Below, piece by piece: positions 40,336 through 48,548 of a stretch of DNA of 64,000 bases. The notes below the pieces were generated by a model. It made no database searches. It was given only the letters and a program-made list of their open reading frames with translations, and was not told where the DNA came from. Numbering within the stretch: position 1 is the first letter of the stretch; the number at the start of each line of letters is the position of its first letter. The stretch comes from Flavobacteriaceae bacterium. GTDB lineage: Bacteria > Bacteroidota > Bacteroidia > Flavobacteriales > Flavobacteriaceae. A program made the position numbers and the translations under genes. The stretch spans positions 186,001 through 250,000 of the forward strand of contig JANQSO010000004.1 of assembly GCA_028284005.1 (NCBI GenBank), written 5' to 3'.

Positions 40336-41964
40336 ATGAAAAACCTTATAATCCTATTCACAATCATTCTAACAAGCCTTTCTGCTTTCTCTCAAAACTT
40401 TACTCGTCAGGATACACTTCGCGGAAGTATAACCCCGGAACGAGCCTGGTGGGATGTCACTTATTACAATCTAGCAGTTAAAGTACAGCCGGATAAAAGA
40501 TATATTCAAGGGAATAATACTATAACCTATACTGTTTTAGAAGAAAATGATGTAATGCAGATCGATCTTCAGGAACCTATGAAGATCGACAAAATTGTTC
40601 AGGATAAAAAGGAGTTAAAGTTTACTTCGGAAGGAAATGCTCACTTCATTCAGCTTAAGGAAAAACAAAAAAAGGGACATGAATATAAATTGACCATTTA
40701 TTTTTCCGGACACCCCAGGGAAGCTCGTAACGCACCATGGGACGGTGGTTTTTCATGGAGAAAGGACAGCAACGGAAAACATTTCATTGCTACTTCCAAT
40801 CAAGGGATTGGAGCCAGTATTTGGTGGCCGAATAAGGACCATGCTTACGATGAGCCCGAAAATGGAACCCACCTTGCCATTACTGCCCCAAAAGATCTGG
40901 TGGCTGTTGGCAACGGAAGGCTAAAAAGTAAAGAAGATCACGGTAATACCAAAACCTGGCATTGGGAAGTAGTAAACCCTATCAACAACTATGGAATAAA
41001 TATAAACCTTGGTGATTATATACACTTTGGAGAAAAATATAAAGGACTAAAAGGCGAATTGGATATGGACTATTGGGTGCTTAAGGAAAATGAAGGAAAA
41101 GCAAAAAAACAATTTACCCAGGTACCTATGATGATGAATGCTTTTGAGCATTGGTTTGGCCCCTATCCTTTTTATGAAGACAGTTTTAAGCTTGTAGAAG
41201 TTCCTTATTTGGGAATGGAGCATCAAAGTAGTATAACTTATGGTAATGCATATGAAAATGGCTACCTGGGAAGAGATCTGTCTGATACCGGCTGGGGTCT
41301 GAAATTTGATTTCATTATTATTCATGAAGCCGGACATGAATGGTTTGCCAATAATATTACGCATATCGATGTGGCAGATATGTGGATCCATGAAGGATTT
41401 ACCGCTTATTCGGAAAATTTATATTTGGATTACCATTTTGGTACGGAGGCTTCTTCAGATTATGTATTGGGTACTCGTAGGTTGATCCAAAATGACCGCC
41501 CTCTAATTGGCGTATACAATGTCCATAATGAAGGTAGTAGTGATATGTATTACAAAGGAGCAAATATTTTGCACACCTTGCGACAGTTAGTAGAAGATGA
41601 TGAAAAATGGAGGTCAATGCTTCAGGGATTAAATAAAGAATTTTACCATAAAACTGTTTCCAGTAAACAAGTTGAAGATTATTTGAGTGAGCAGAAGGGC
41701 GTAGACCTAAGTCAATTCTGGGATCAATATTTACGAACGACCATGGTTCCTTTGATAGAATACAAAGTAGATGGTAATCAATTACAATTTAGATATAAAA
41801 ATATTATCGAAAACTTCGATATGCCGGTAATTTTTATTGTAAACGGGAAAGAGAAATGGATCTTTCCAACCGGAGAATGGAAAACAAAAGAATTCTCATC
41901 TACCATCGAAAGCGTAAAAGTAAAAAGAGATTTCTATGTAGATTCAAAAGAAATGCATGACTAA
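40336..41964 (+). CDS. Exported M1-family zinc metallopeptidase
   Basis: Aminopeptidase N-type enzyme acting on periplasmic or external peptides. The 542-residue product has a signal peptide (MKNLIILFTIILTSLSAFSQ), an N-terminal beta domain, and the catalytic domain with VPYLGMEHQSSITYGNA (GxMEN-like exopeptidase motif, with His in place of Asn). FIIIHEAGHEWFANNITHID and MWIHEGFTAYSENLYL form the HExxH-(18)-E zinc site. A C-terminal beta segment ends SVKVKRDFYVDSKEM. The helical C-terminal domain of classical PepN is absent, as in many Bacteroidota. The ATG at 40336 was chosen over an in-frame start within the M28 gene; the next gene's ATG follows the stop directly. Confidence 0.92.
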   Translation: MKNLIILFTIILTSLSAFSQNFTRQDTLRGSITPERAWWDVTYYNLAVKVQPDKRYIQGNNTITYTVLEENDVMQIDLQEPMKIDKIVQDKKELKFTSEGNAHFIQLKEKQKKGHEYKLTIYFSGHPREARNAPWDGGFSWRKDSNGKHFIATSNQGIGASIWWPNKDHAYDEPENGTHLAITAPKDLVAVGNGRLKSKEDHGNTKTWHWEVVNPINNYGININLGDYIHFGEKYKGLKGELDMDYWVLKENEGKAKKQFTQVPMMMNAFEHWFGPYPFYEDSFKLVEVPYLGMEHQSSITYGNAYENGYLGRDLSDTGWGLKFDFIIIHEAGHEWFANNITHIDVADMWIHEGFTAYSENLYLDYHFGTEASSDYVLGTRRLIQNDRPLIGVYNVHNEGSSDMYYKGANILHTLRQLVEDDEKWRSMLQGLNKEFYHKTVSSKQVEDYLSEQKGVDLSQFWDQYLRTTMVPLIEYKVDGNQLQFRYKNIIENFDMPVIFIVNGKEKWIFPTGEWKTKEFSSTIESVKVKRDFYVDSKEMHD

Positions 41965-42540
41965 ATGAATATGGAAAAGCCGGAGCTCTTTTTCCCTCGC
42001 GATATTGAATGGCGTGAATGGCTGCATATAAATCATCAAAGCCATCCAAAGGGTGTTTATCTCATTTTTTATAAACTCGAGTTAAAAGTTCCCACTATGC
42101 GTTGGGAAGAAGCAGTAAAAGTGGCGCTTTGTTATGGCTGGATCGACAGCACCGTGAAAAGCCTGGGTAATGGCAAACGCAGGCAATACTTCTGCCCCCG
42201 TAACCCCAAAAGTACCTGGAGTGCACTCAACAAAACATATGTTAAGGACTTAGAGTCAAAAGGGCTTATTCATGAAAGTGGATGGGAAACCATAAAGATT
42301 GCTAAAGAAACAGGAACATGGTCTGCTATGGACGATGTGGAAAATTTGGTTATATCGCCTGAATTAAAAAAGGCGTTTAAGTTAAATCCTAAGGCATATA
42401 AGAACTATCAAGGTTTTGCACCCGGGTACCGTAAGGGTTTCTTAAGTTGGTTGTACCAGGCAAAACGAGAAGAAACCCGTAAAAAACGAATTACAGAAAT
42501 TATCAGGCTTTGTGAAGCAAATATAAAAATGCGTCAATAG
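41965..42540 (+). CDS. YdeI/OmpD-associated family protein
   Basis: The 191-residue cytosolic product contains EAVKVALCYGWIDSTVKSLG, RRQYFCPRNPKSTWSALNKT and LNPKAYKNYQGFAPGYRKGF, the conserved strings of the YdeI family. Relatives were linked to bacteriocin tolerance and antimicrobial-peptide resistance, with no biochemical activity known. It starts directly at the base after the M1 peptidase stop, so the two are translationally close, but the functions look unrelated. The next gene begins 48 bp later. Confidence 0.88.
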   Translation: MNMEKPELFFPRDIEWREWLHINHQSHPKGVYLIFYKLELKVPTMRWEEAVKVALCYGWIDSTVKSLGNGKRRQYFCPRNPKSTWSALNKTYVKDLESKGLIHESGWETIKIAKETGTWSAMDDVENLVISPELKKAFKLNPKAYKNYQGFAPGYRKGFLSWLYQAKREETRKKRITEIIRLCEANIKMRQ

Positions 42541-42588
42541 TATCTTTTCTAAAAGTACTATATTTAAACCACTAAAAAACTAATCAAA

Positions 42589-45500
42589 ATGCGAATCCTC
42601 TTATCACTACTAGCAATAGCCTGCACACTATCGCTACATGCTCAAAAAAAGAAAAATAAAAAAGACAAAAAGGAAGATAAATGGAGTGTTGCTACTCCCG
42701 GAGATGATTTCAACTACAAAACTCACAGTTTTACTACCAATGAAGGCACATGGATGAATCTTGATGTAAGTCCGGACGGACAAACCATCGTTTTTGATAT
42801 GCTGGGAGATATTTACACTATGCCTGTTTCCGGTGGAAAGGCAAAAGCTATCCGTACAGGAATTCCTTTTGATATCCAACCGCGCTTTAGTCCGGATGGT
42901 ACAAAAATATCTTTTACAAGTGATGCCGGAGGTGGGGATAATATTTGGGTGATGAATGCAGATGGAAGTGATGTAAAGCAGATCACCAAAGAGGATTTTA
43001 GGTTACTCAACAATGCTGTCTGGATGCCTGATGGAAAATATTTGGTCGCCCGAAAGCACTTTTCATCCAGAAGAAGTTTAGGAGCCGGAGAAATGTGGCA
43101 ATATCATATTACCGGGGGTAGTGGCTTACAACTTACAGAGCGTAAAAATGACCAACAAGATGTAAATGAACCTTTCGTTTCCAGGGATGGAAAATATTTG
43201 TACTATAGTGAAGACATGTATCCCGGTGGATACTTTCAATATAATAAGGATCCAAATAAGCAGATCTATGTGATCAAAAGGTATGATTTTGAAACCGGTG
43301 AAACCGAAACAATAACCGGTGGCCCCGGAGGTGCTGCAAGGCCTGCGGTTTCTCCTGACGGGAAAAAGCTGGCTTTTATAAAACGTGTTCGTACCAAAAC
43401 CGTATTGTATATCCATGATCTGGAAACAGGGGAAGAACTCCCAATTTTTGATCAATTAAATAAGGACCAGCAGGAAGCCTGGGCAATTTTTGGAGTATAT
43501 CCAAACTTTAACTGGATGCCCAATAGCACAGAACTTATTTTCTGGAGTGGTGGGAAGATCAATAAAATAAATACAAATTCTCTGGAAGTGAGCAACATAC
43601 CTTTTACAGCAGATGTAAAAATCGATCTTGCGGAAACTGTACATTTTAATACCCCTGTTGAAACCGATAGTTTCACTCCAAAAATGATCCGACAAGTTGT
43701 TACATCACCTAACGGAAAAATTATTATCTTTCAGGCGCTTGGATATCTTTGGAAAAAAGAATTACCAAACGGAAAGCCAACAAGACTAACTAACGGCACC
43801 GATTTTGAGTTTGAACCAGAATTCTCCCCGAATGGAAACGATATTGTTTTCGTTACCTGGAACGACCTTGAGAAAGGTGCCATCTTTAAAGTACCTGCTT
43901 CAGGTGGAGCCCCGGTAAAAATTACTTCTGCGAAAGGGATTTATCGTACTCCTTCATTTTCTCCAAATGGAAACAGTATTGTTTTCAGAAAAGAAGATGG
44001 AAATACAGACCAGGGTTTTACGCATACCAAAAATGCAGGAATCTATACCATGAATACATCCGGAGGTAATGAAGAAAAAGTAACCGATAAAGGTGCATAT
44101 CCTATCTTTAGCAATGACGGAAAAAGAATTTTCCTACAAACAGGAGGCACTTATTTTGGGAACCTTACAAAAAAATTGATCAGTGTCAATCTAAAAGGAA
44201 ATGATGAAAAAGAACATGTCTCTTCAAAATATGCTAACCGTTTAGTTCCCAGTCCCGATAATAAATGGATCGCTTTCACGAATCTGCACAAGGCATTTGT
44301 AGCTCCATTGGTAATGAATGGCAAAACCATCGATCTGGATAATAAGTCTAAATACGTTCCTGTGTCACAAATAGCAAAAGATGCAGGAATAAGTCTGCAT
44401 TGGTCTCCGGACAGTAAAAAAGTAATGTGGACCCTCGGTGATGAATACTTTAGCAATGAACTTAAAAATCGCTTTACTTTTTTACCCGGTTCCCCTACTG
44501 AAGTTCCGGAGATGACCAGCGAAGGTATAAAGATAGGGCTTACTGCTACTGTAGATAAACCTTCCGGAAGAATTGCATTTACCAATGCCAGAATTATCAC
44601 TATGGATGGAAATACAGTATTTGAAGATGGGAACATTGTCATTAATGGTAACAAGATTGAAAGTATTGGAAAAGCTTCAAAAACACCTGTTCCTTCTGAT
44701 GCCAAAGTATACCCTTCAAAAGGAAAAACGATCATTCCCGGCTTAGTGGATGCCCATGCCCATATAGGTGCTTTTAGAAGTGGGCTGACTGTCCAGCAAA
44801 ACTGGCAGTTTCTTGCAAATCTGGCCTTTGGGGTCACTACGGCACACGACCCGTCTGCAAACACAGAAACGGTCTTTTCACTTTCAGAATTACAAAAGAG
44901 CGGTGGTTTAACTGGGCCGCGCCTCTACTCCACCGGATTTATACTGTATGGGGCCGATGGTGATTTTAAAGCATTGATCAATAGCCTTGATGATGCGCGA
45001 AGCAATATTAGGCGTACCAGGGCCTTTGGCGCCTTAAGTGTGAAGAGTTACAATCAGCCTCGCCGTGATCAACGACAACAAGTTTTACAGGCAGCGCGTG
45101 AGTTAGGTATCAATGTTGTGCCGGAAGGCGGTTCGACCTTCTATCACAATATTACTATGGTGATCGACGGACATACCGGAATAGAACATAACATTCCTGT
45201 GGCTCCGGTCTATAAAGACGTACTGGAGATCTGGGGAAAAAGCGGAACCGGTTATACCCCTACTTTAGTAGTTAATTATGGGGGTTTAAATGGTGAATAC
45301 TATTATTACCAACGGGACAATGTGTGGGAAAATGAAAAGCTGTTAACGTTTACTCCACGGTCAATTATTGACAGTCGTTCACGTCATCGCACCATGGTTC
45401 CGTTAGAAGAGTATGAAAACGGCCACATAAAGGTTTCCGGTTCTGTAAAAAGCCTGGCTGATGCTGGTGTAAAAGTAAATATGGGAGCCCACGGGCAATT

Positions 45501-45888
45501 GCAAGGTTTAGGTGCACATTGGGAAACATGGATGTTGGCCGCGGGCGGAATGACAAATATGGAAGCTCTAAAAGCTGCGACTATCAATGCAGCTAACTAT
45601 ATTGGAGCTGGAAATGATTTAGGTTCCCTTGAAAAAGGAAAACTGGCAGATCTGGTGATCCTCTCGGAAAATCCTTTGGAAGATATAGAAAACACGCAGG
45701 CTATAGAGATGGTAATGGCAAACGGACGTTTGTATGATGCTGCTACCATGAACGAAATAGGAAATTATTCCAAAGAACGCAAACCATTTTATTGGGAGCA
45801 AAATAACTACAATCAGGCATTTCCGTGGCATGAAGAAACACAGAGCTTTATGTATGGCGGATGTGGTTGCCATATTGGGCACAATTAA
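42589..45888 (+). CDS. Exported PD40 beta-propeller and amidohydrolase fusion
   Basis: The 1099-residue product has a signal peptide (MRILLSLLAIACTLSLHA) and a basic linker (KKKNKKDKKEDK). Repeated PD40/TolB blades follow (VSPDGQTIVFDM, FSPDGTKISFTSDAGGGDN, VSPDGKKLAFIKRV, FSPNGNDIVFVTW, FSPNGNSIVFRK). From about residue 660 comes an amidohydrolase domain with GKTIIPGLVDAHAHIGAFRS (HxH metal site), FGVTTAHDPSANTET and GVKVNMGAHGQLQGLGAHWE. Relatives are imidazolonepropionase-like or dipeptidase-like hydrolases; the substrate is unknown. The C-terminus, GGCGCHIGHN, is rich in possible metal ligands. The following gene begins 7 bp later. Confidence 0.92.
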   Translation: MRILLSLLAIACTLSLHAQKKKNKKDKKEDKWSVATPGDDFNYKTHSFTTNEGTWMNLDVSPDGQTIVFDMLGDIYTMPVSGGKAKAIRTGIPFDIQPRFSPDGTKISFTSDAGGGDNIWVMNADGSDVKQITKEDFRLLNNAVWMPDGKYLVARKHFSSRRSLGAGEMWQYHITGGSGLQLTERKNDQQDVNEPFVSRDGKYLYYSEDMYPGGYFQYNKDPNKQIYVIKRYDFETGETETITGGPGGAARPAVSPDGKKLAFIKRVRTKTVLYIHDLETGEELPIFDQLNKDQQEAWAIFGVYPNFNWMPNSTELIFWSGGKINKINTNSLEVSNIPFTADVKIDLAETVHFNTPVETDSFTPKMIRQVVTSPNGKIIIFQALGYLWKKELPNGKPTRLTNGTDFEFEPEFSPNGNDIVFVTWNDLEKGAIFKVPASGGAPVKITSAKGIYRTPSFSPNGNSIVFRKEDGNTDQGFTHTKNAGIYTMNTSGGNEEKVTDKGAYPIFSNDGKRIFLQTGGTYFGNLTKKLISVNLKGNDEKEHVSSKYANRLVPSPDNKWIAFTNLHKAFVAPLVMNGKTIDLDNKSKYVPVSQIAKDAGISLHWSPDSKKVMWTLGDEYFSNELKNRFTFLPGSPTEVPEMTSEGIKIGLTATVDKPSGRIAFTNARIITMDGNTVFEDGNIVINGNKIESIGKASKTPVPSDAKVYPSKGKTIIPGLVDAHAHIGAFRSGLTVQQNWQFLANLAFGVTTAHDPSANTETVFSLSELQKSGGLTGPRLYSTGFILYGADGDFKALINSLDDARSNIRRTRAFGALSVKSYNQPRRDQRQQVLQAARELGINVVPEGGSTFYHNITMVIDGHTGIEHNIPVAPVYKDVLEIWGKSGTGYTPTLVVNYGGLNGEYYYYQRDNVWENEKLLTFTPRSIIDSRSRHRTMVPLEEYENGHIKVSGSVKSLADAGVKVNMGAHGQLQGLGAHWETWMLAAGGMTNMEALKAATINAANYIGAGNDLGSLEKGKLADLVILSENPLEDIENTQAIEMVMANGRLYDAATMNEIGNYSKERKPFYWEQNNYNQAFPWHEETQSFMYGGCGCHIGHN

Positions 45889-45894
45889 TTTGGT

Positions 45895-46344
45895 ATGCAC
45901 CTCGCACAGTTTAATATTGCAGAAGCTATAGCTCCCATTGACAGTCCTGTCATGGCAGATTTTGTGAACAATACGGAGCGTATCAATGCTTTGGCAGATA
46001 AGAATCCGGGGTTTGTCTGGCGGTTTACAGGTGATGACAACGATAATCCCTATTCGGTGCAGGCCTTCGACTCAAAATACATTCTAGTGAATATGAGTAT
46101 CTGGAAAAGCTGGGAAAGTTTGTTTGAGTTCGTTTACAAGTCGGAACATGCAGAGATCTTTAAGCGAAAAAAGGAATGGTTCCGTAAAATGCCAAAAATG
46201 TATATGGTTTTGTGGTATGTGGAAGAAGGGCACATACCAACACTGGAAGAAGCCAAAGAGCGCTTAGAATATCTTCAGAAAAAAGGAGAAAGTGCCTATG
46301 CCTTTACTTTCAAAAGTAAATACCAATGGAATGGCGTTTTATGA
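45895..46344 (+). CDS. DUF3291 domain protein
   Basis: The 149-residue product starts MHLAQFNIAEAIAPIDSPVM and has NPGFVWRFTGDDNDNP, ILVNMSIWKSWESLFEFVYK and KMPKMYMVLWYVEEGHIPTL, which are the core strings of DUF3291. This is a ferredoxin-like (dimeric alpha-beta barrel) fold related to antibiotic monooxygenases. No catalytic function is established. It starts 7 bp after the amidohydrolase stop and overlaps the following HEAT-repeat gene by 14 bp. Confidence 0.85.
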   Translation: MHLAQFNIAEAIAPIDSPVMADFVNNTERINALADKNPGFVWRFTGDDNDNPYSVQAFDSKYILVNMSIWKSWESLFEFVYKSEHAEIFKRKKEWFRKMPKMYMVLWYVEEGHIPTLEEAKERLEYLQKKGESAYAFTFKSKYQWNGVL

Positions 46345-47104
46345 CCTATCGAAAGAAGAACGTGTAAAAAAAGCTGCAGAGATACAGTTTCAACTCCGGG
46401 AAGCTGTTAAAAACACGAATGAAGATACATTCCTGGCCTATTTTTCTGATGAAGACCTTTACATACGGAAAGCTGCCTATTTGGGTGTTGGAAGGATCTA
46501 TAATAGTGAGGTAGCTTTGAGAGAACCCATCCTTTTATTACTTCAGAAACTAATATCCGAAAAAGATGAACATGTTCGACAGACCGTAGTAAATGCTGCA
46601 GGTGAAATAGGAATGTTTCAATTTCAAAAAGTTTCTAAGATATTTGATAAAGCTTTGTTCGATGTACATCACAAAGTGAGAAACGCTGTAATAGGGTCCC
46701 TCAAAAAAATGAGCAAAAAAAATCCAAAACCTTCCCTTGCCTGGGCAAAACAATTTCTAACACATCCCGATAAAGAAATCTGCAGGCAGGTGTGCCACGG
46801 AATTGAGCTAAGAGGGCGTACCCATCCTGAAGAGATCCTGCCGCTGCTAAAAGTACTTCAGTTTGAAGAAACCAGGCGGGTTAGAAGTACTCTTATACAT
46901 GTTTTGGGGCAAATAAGTTATAAAAAGGGATGCCTGCCTAAAGTGATCTCCGCATTAAATAATTGGGAAAACAAGGTACTGGTGCATGATGCTATTGATG
47001 AGATTATAGATGTTCACAGCGAAAAAAGGTATGCGAATTTTTCTGCTTTATCCCAACAGCAGGTAATTGATCATATTTCAAAGCACCTAAACTCAAGTAT
47101 ATAA
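46331..47104 (+). CDS. HEAT-repeat protein
   Basis: The 257-residue product consists of paired helices of HEAT/PBS-lyase type: KAAYLGVGRIYNSEVALREP, VRQTVVNAAGEIGMFQFQKV, VRNAVIGSLKKMSKKNPKPS and VRSTLIHVLGQISYKKGCLP. Such alpha-solenoids bind proteins or DNA; the AlkD DNA-glycosylase-like fold is one version, but no catalytic Asp/Trp pocket can be assigned. The ATG at 46331, overlapping the DUF3291 gene by 14 bp, was chosen over a GTG at 46292. No signal peptide, so cytosolic. Confidence 0.8.
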   Translation: MAFYDLSKEERVKKAAEIQFQLREAVKNTNEDTFLAYFSDEDLYIRKAAYLGVGRIYNSEVALREPILLLLQKLISEKDEHVRQTVVNAAGEIGMFQFQKVSKIFDKALFDVHHKVRNAVIGSLKKMSKKNPKPSLAWAKQFLTHPDKEICRQVCHGIELRGRTHPEEILPLLKVLQFEETRRVRSTLIHVLGQISYKKGCLPKVISALNNWENKVLVHDAIDEIIDVHSEKRYANFSALSQQQVIDHISKHLNSSI

Positions 47105-47243
47105 GTTACTTATATATATTCTATCGGTTCTTTTATATGATCTGTACAATACTCTTTAACTAAAAATATACGTAACATAACGAAAAACAATATTTACTGG
47201 CATTAAAAGTCCTTTTAATTTAGTGGCAAGATCACAAAATTTG

Positions 47244-47251
47244 TATCTTTA
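47244..47251 (+). promoter_or_regulatory. -7 promoter element (variant) of the LysM gene
   Basis: TATCTTTA, one base off TAnnTTTG, 26 bp before the ATG at 47278. Confidence 0.35.
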
Positions 47252-47277
47252 AGATTATAAACATAAAATTTACAAAA

Positions 47278-47655
47278 ATGGTTAGAGCAAAATATCAAAG
47301 TGTTTTGGATTTAGGAGAAAAATTGAACATCCAAAATGGAGATGTTAAAGAAGAGAACGGGCAACTACAGGTATGGGGTGTTGCTGCTACTCCTTATGAA
47401 AAAAATATTCTTTGGGACGAGATAAAGCGAATAGGCGGTGATAATCCTAGTGATATCATGGCAGATATTACCGTTGCAGATGAATCCATCTATGCCCGTC
47501 ATACAGTTGCAAGCGGGGAGTCTTTAAGTAAGATTGCCAAGCACTATTACAAAGACCCTATGAAGTATAATGCAATTTTTGAAGCGAATAGAAACATCCT
47601 AAACAATCCGGACATGATTCATCCCGGACAGGAATTGGTTATTCCTAATCTATAG
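47278..47655 (+). CDS. LysM-domain potassium-binding-protein-like (YgaU/Kbp type)
   Basis: The 125-residue product has an N-terminal BON-like part (residues 1-60, SVLDLGEKLNIQNGDVKEEN, GVAATPYEKNILWDEIKRIG) and a C-terminal LysM domain (HTVASGESLSKIAKHYYKDP, NNPDMIHPGQELVIPNL). E. coli Kbp has the same order and is a cytosolic K+ sensor. No signal peptide is present, in line with a cytosolic protein. The gene is monocistronic with a terminator beginning 24 bp after the stop. Confidence 0.88.
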   Translation: MVRAKYQSVLDLGEKLNIQNGDVKEENGQLQVWGVAATPYEKNILWDEIKRIGGDNPSDIMADITVADESIYARHTVASGESLSKIAKHYYKDPMKYNAIFEANRNILNNPDMIHPGQELVIPNL

Positions 47656-47678
47656 TTCAAAATAAAATAGTAATTTAA

Positions 47679-47703
47679 AACTGCCTTTTGGGGCAGTTTT
47701 TTT
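47679..47703 (+). terminator. Intrinsic terminator of the LysM gene, abutting the next start codon
   Basis: A 7-bp stem AACTGCC/GGCAGTT (47679-47685, 47692-47698) and a T tract that runs straight into the ATG at 47704 of the transporter gene. Confidence 0.8.
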
Positions 47704-48462
47704 ATGGCTGAAATTTTTTCTGAAATATCGATCTGGTTGTTGCTAACCCTCTTTGTTCTGGGAGCTGCAGCATTTACACTTTCAACAATTAGTGGCGGCG
47801 GCGGTGCTTTAATGCAAATTCCTGTGCTGAATTTTTTAATTGGGACCTCACAAACTGCTCCGGTAATTAACCTGGGGACAATGATAAGCCGTCCATCACG
47901 TATCATTTTGTTTTGGAAGCATATTGTTTGGAAGGTATTTTGGTATTACGTTCCTGCCGCCATCATTGGAGCGATCATAGCAGCCTGGCTCTTTACTGAA
48001 GTTAAGATACTTTGGATCCAAATTCTGGTAGGCCTCTTCCTAATAAGTACATTCTTTCAATATCGGTTTGGTAAAAAAGAACGTTCTTTTTCGGTGAAGT
48101 ATTGGTATTTTATTCCTTTGGGGTTCGCTATTTCTGTTATAGGAACCTTTACCGGTGGAATGGGCCCTATCCTCAATCCCTTTTTGCTGAATGCCGGAAT
48201 TGAAAAAGAAGAACTCATTGGGACCAAAGCGGCACAAGCATTCTTTTTAGGAATTGCCCAGGTAGGAAGTTATACATTCTTTGGATTACTTACCAAAGAA
48301 CTCTGGATCTACGGAATTGCAGTCGGCCTGGGAGCTACTTTAGGCAACGTTATTGGCAGGCAACTACTAAAACGAATGAGCAAACGATCTTTCAGGCAAT
48401 GGGTGATCGCAATAATGGTGATAAGCGGATTTGTCTTGTTAGTTAAAGCATTTCTTTCTTAA
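47704..48462 (+). CDS. TauE/SafE-family (DUF81) membrane transporter
   Basis: The 252-residue product has about eight membrane helices, with the first at residues 10-30 (WLLLTLFVLGAAAFTLSTIS). SGGGGALMQIPVLNFLIGTS and GTFTGGMGPILNPFLLNAG are the two inverted glycine-rich repeats of the family, which exports sulfite, sulfoacetate or similar anions. The actual substrate is unknown. The ATG at 47704 lies at the end of the LysM terminator's T tract, so the promoter for this gene must lie upstream in or before the LysM terminator, or the message comes from read-through. A later ATG is not available before the first helix. Confidence 0.88.
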   Translation: MAEIFSEISIWLLLTLFVLGAAAFTLSTISGGGGALMQIPVLNFLIGTSQTAPVINLGTMISRPSRIILFWKHIVWKVFWYYVPAAIIGAIIAAWLFTEVKILWIQILVGLFLISTFFQYRFGKKERSFSVKYWYFIPLGFAISVIGTFTGGMGPILNPFLLNAGIEKEELIGTKAAQAFFLGIAQVGSYTFFGLLTKELWIYGIAVGLGATLGNVIGRQLLKRMSKRSFRQWVIAIMVISGFVLLVKAFLS

Positions 48463-48496
48463 CATTTCATAAGTATTTCTTCTACTAACATTTTAG

Positions 48497-48504
48497 TAAC
48501 TTTA
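48497..48504 (+). promoter_or_regulatory. -7 promoter element (variant) of the sortilin-like gene
   Basis: TAACTTTA, one base off TAnnTTTG, 44 bp before the ATG at 48549. Confidence 0.35.
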
Positions 48505-48548
48505 GAAATTCAATTTTTTTCAAAAAAAACCAATCAATCAATAAAACG

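Noticed and set aside
46292..46330. GTG start for the HEAT-repeat gene
   Set aside because: It adds 13 codons without helical character; the ATG at 46331 is better, though not proven.
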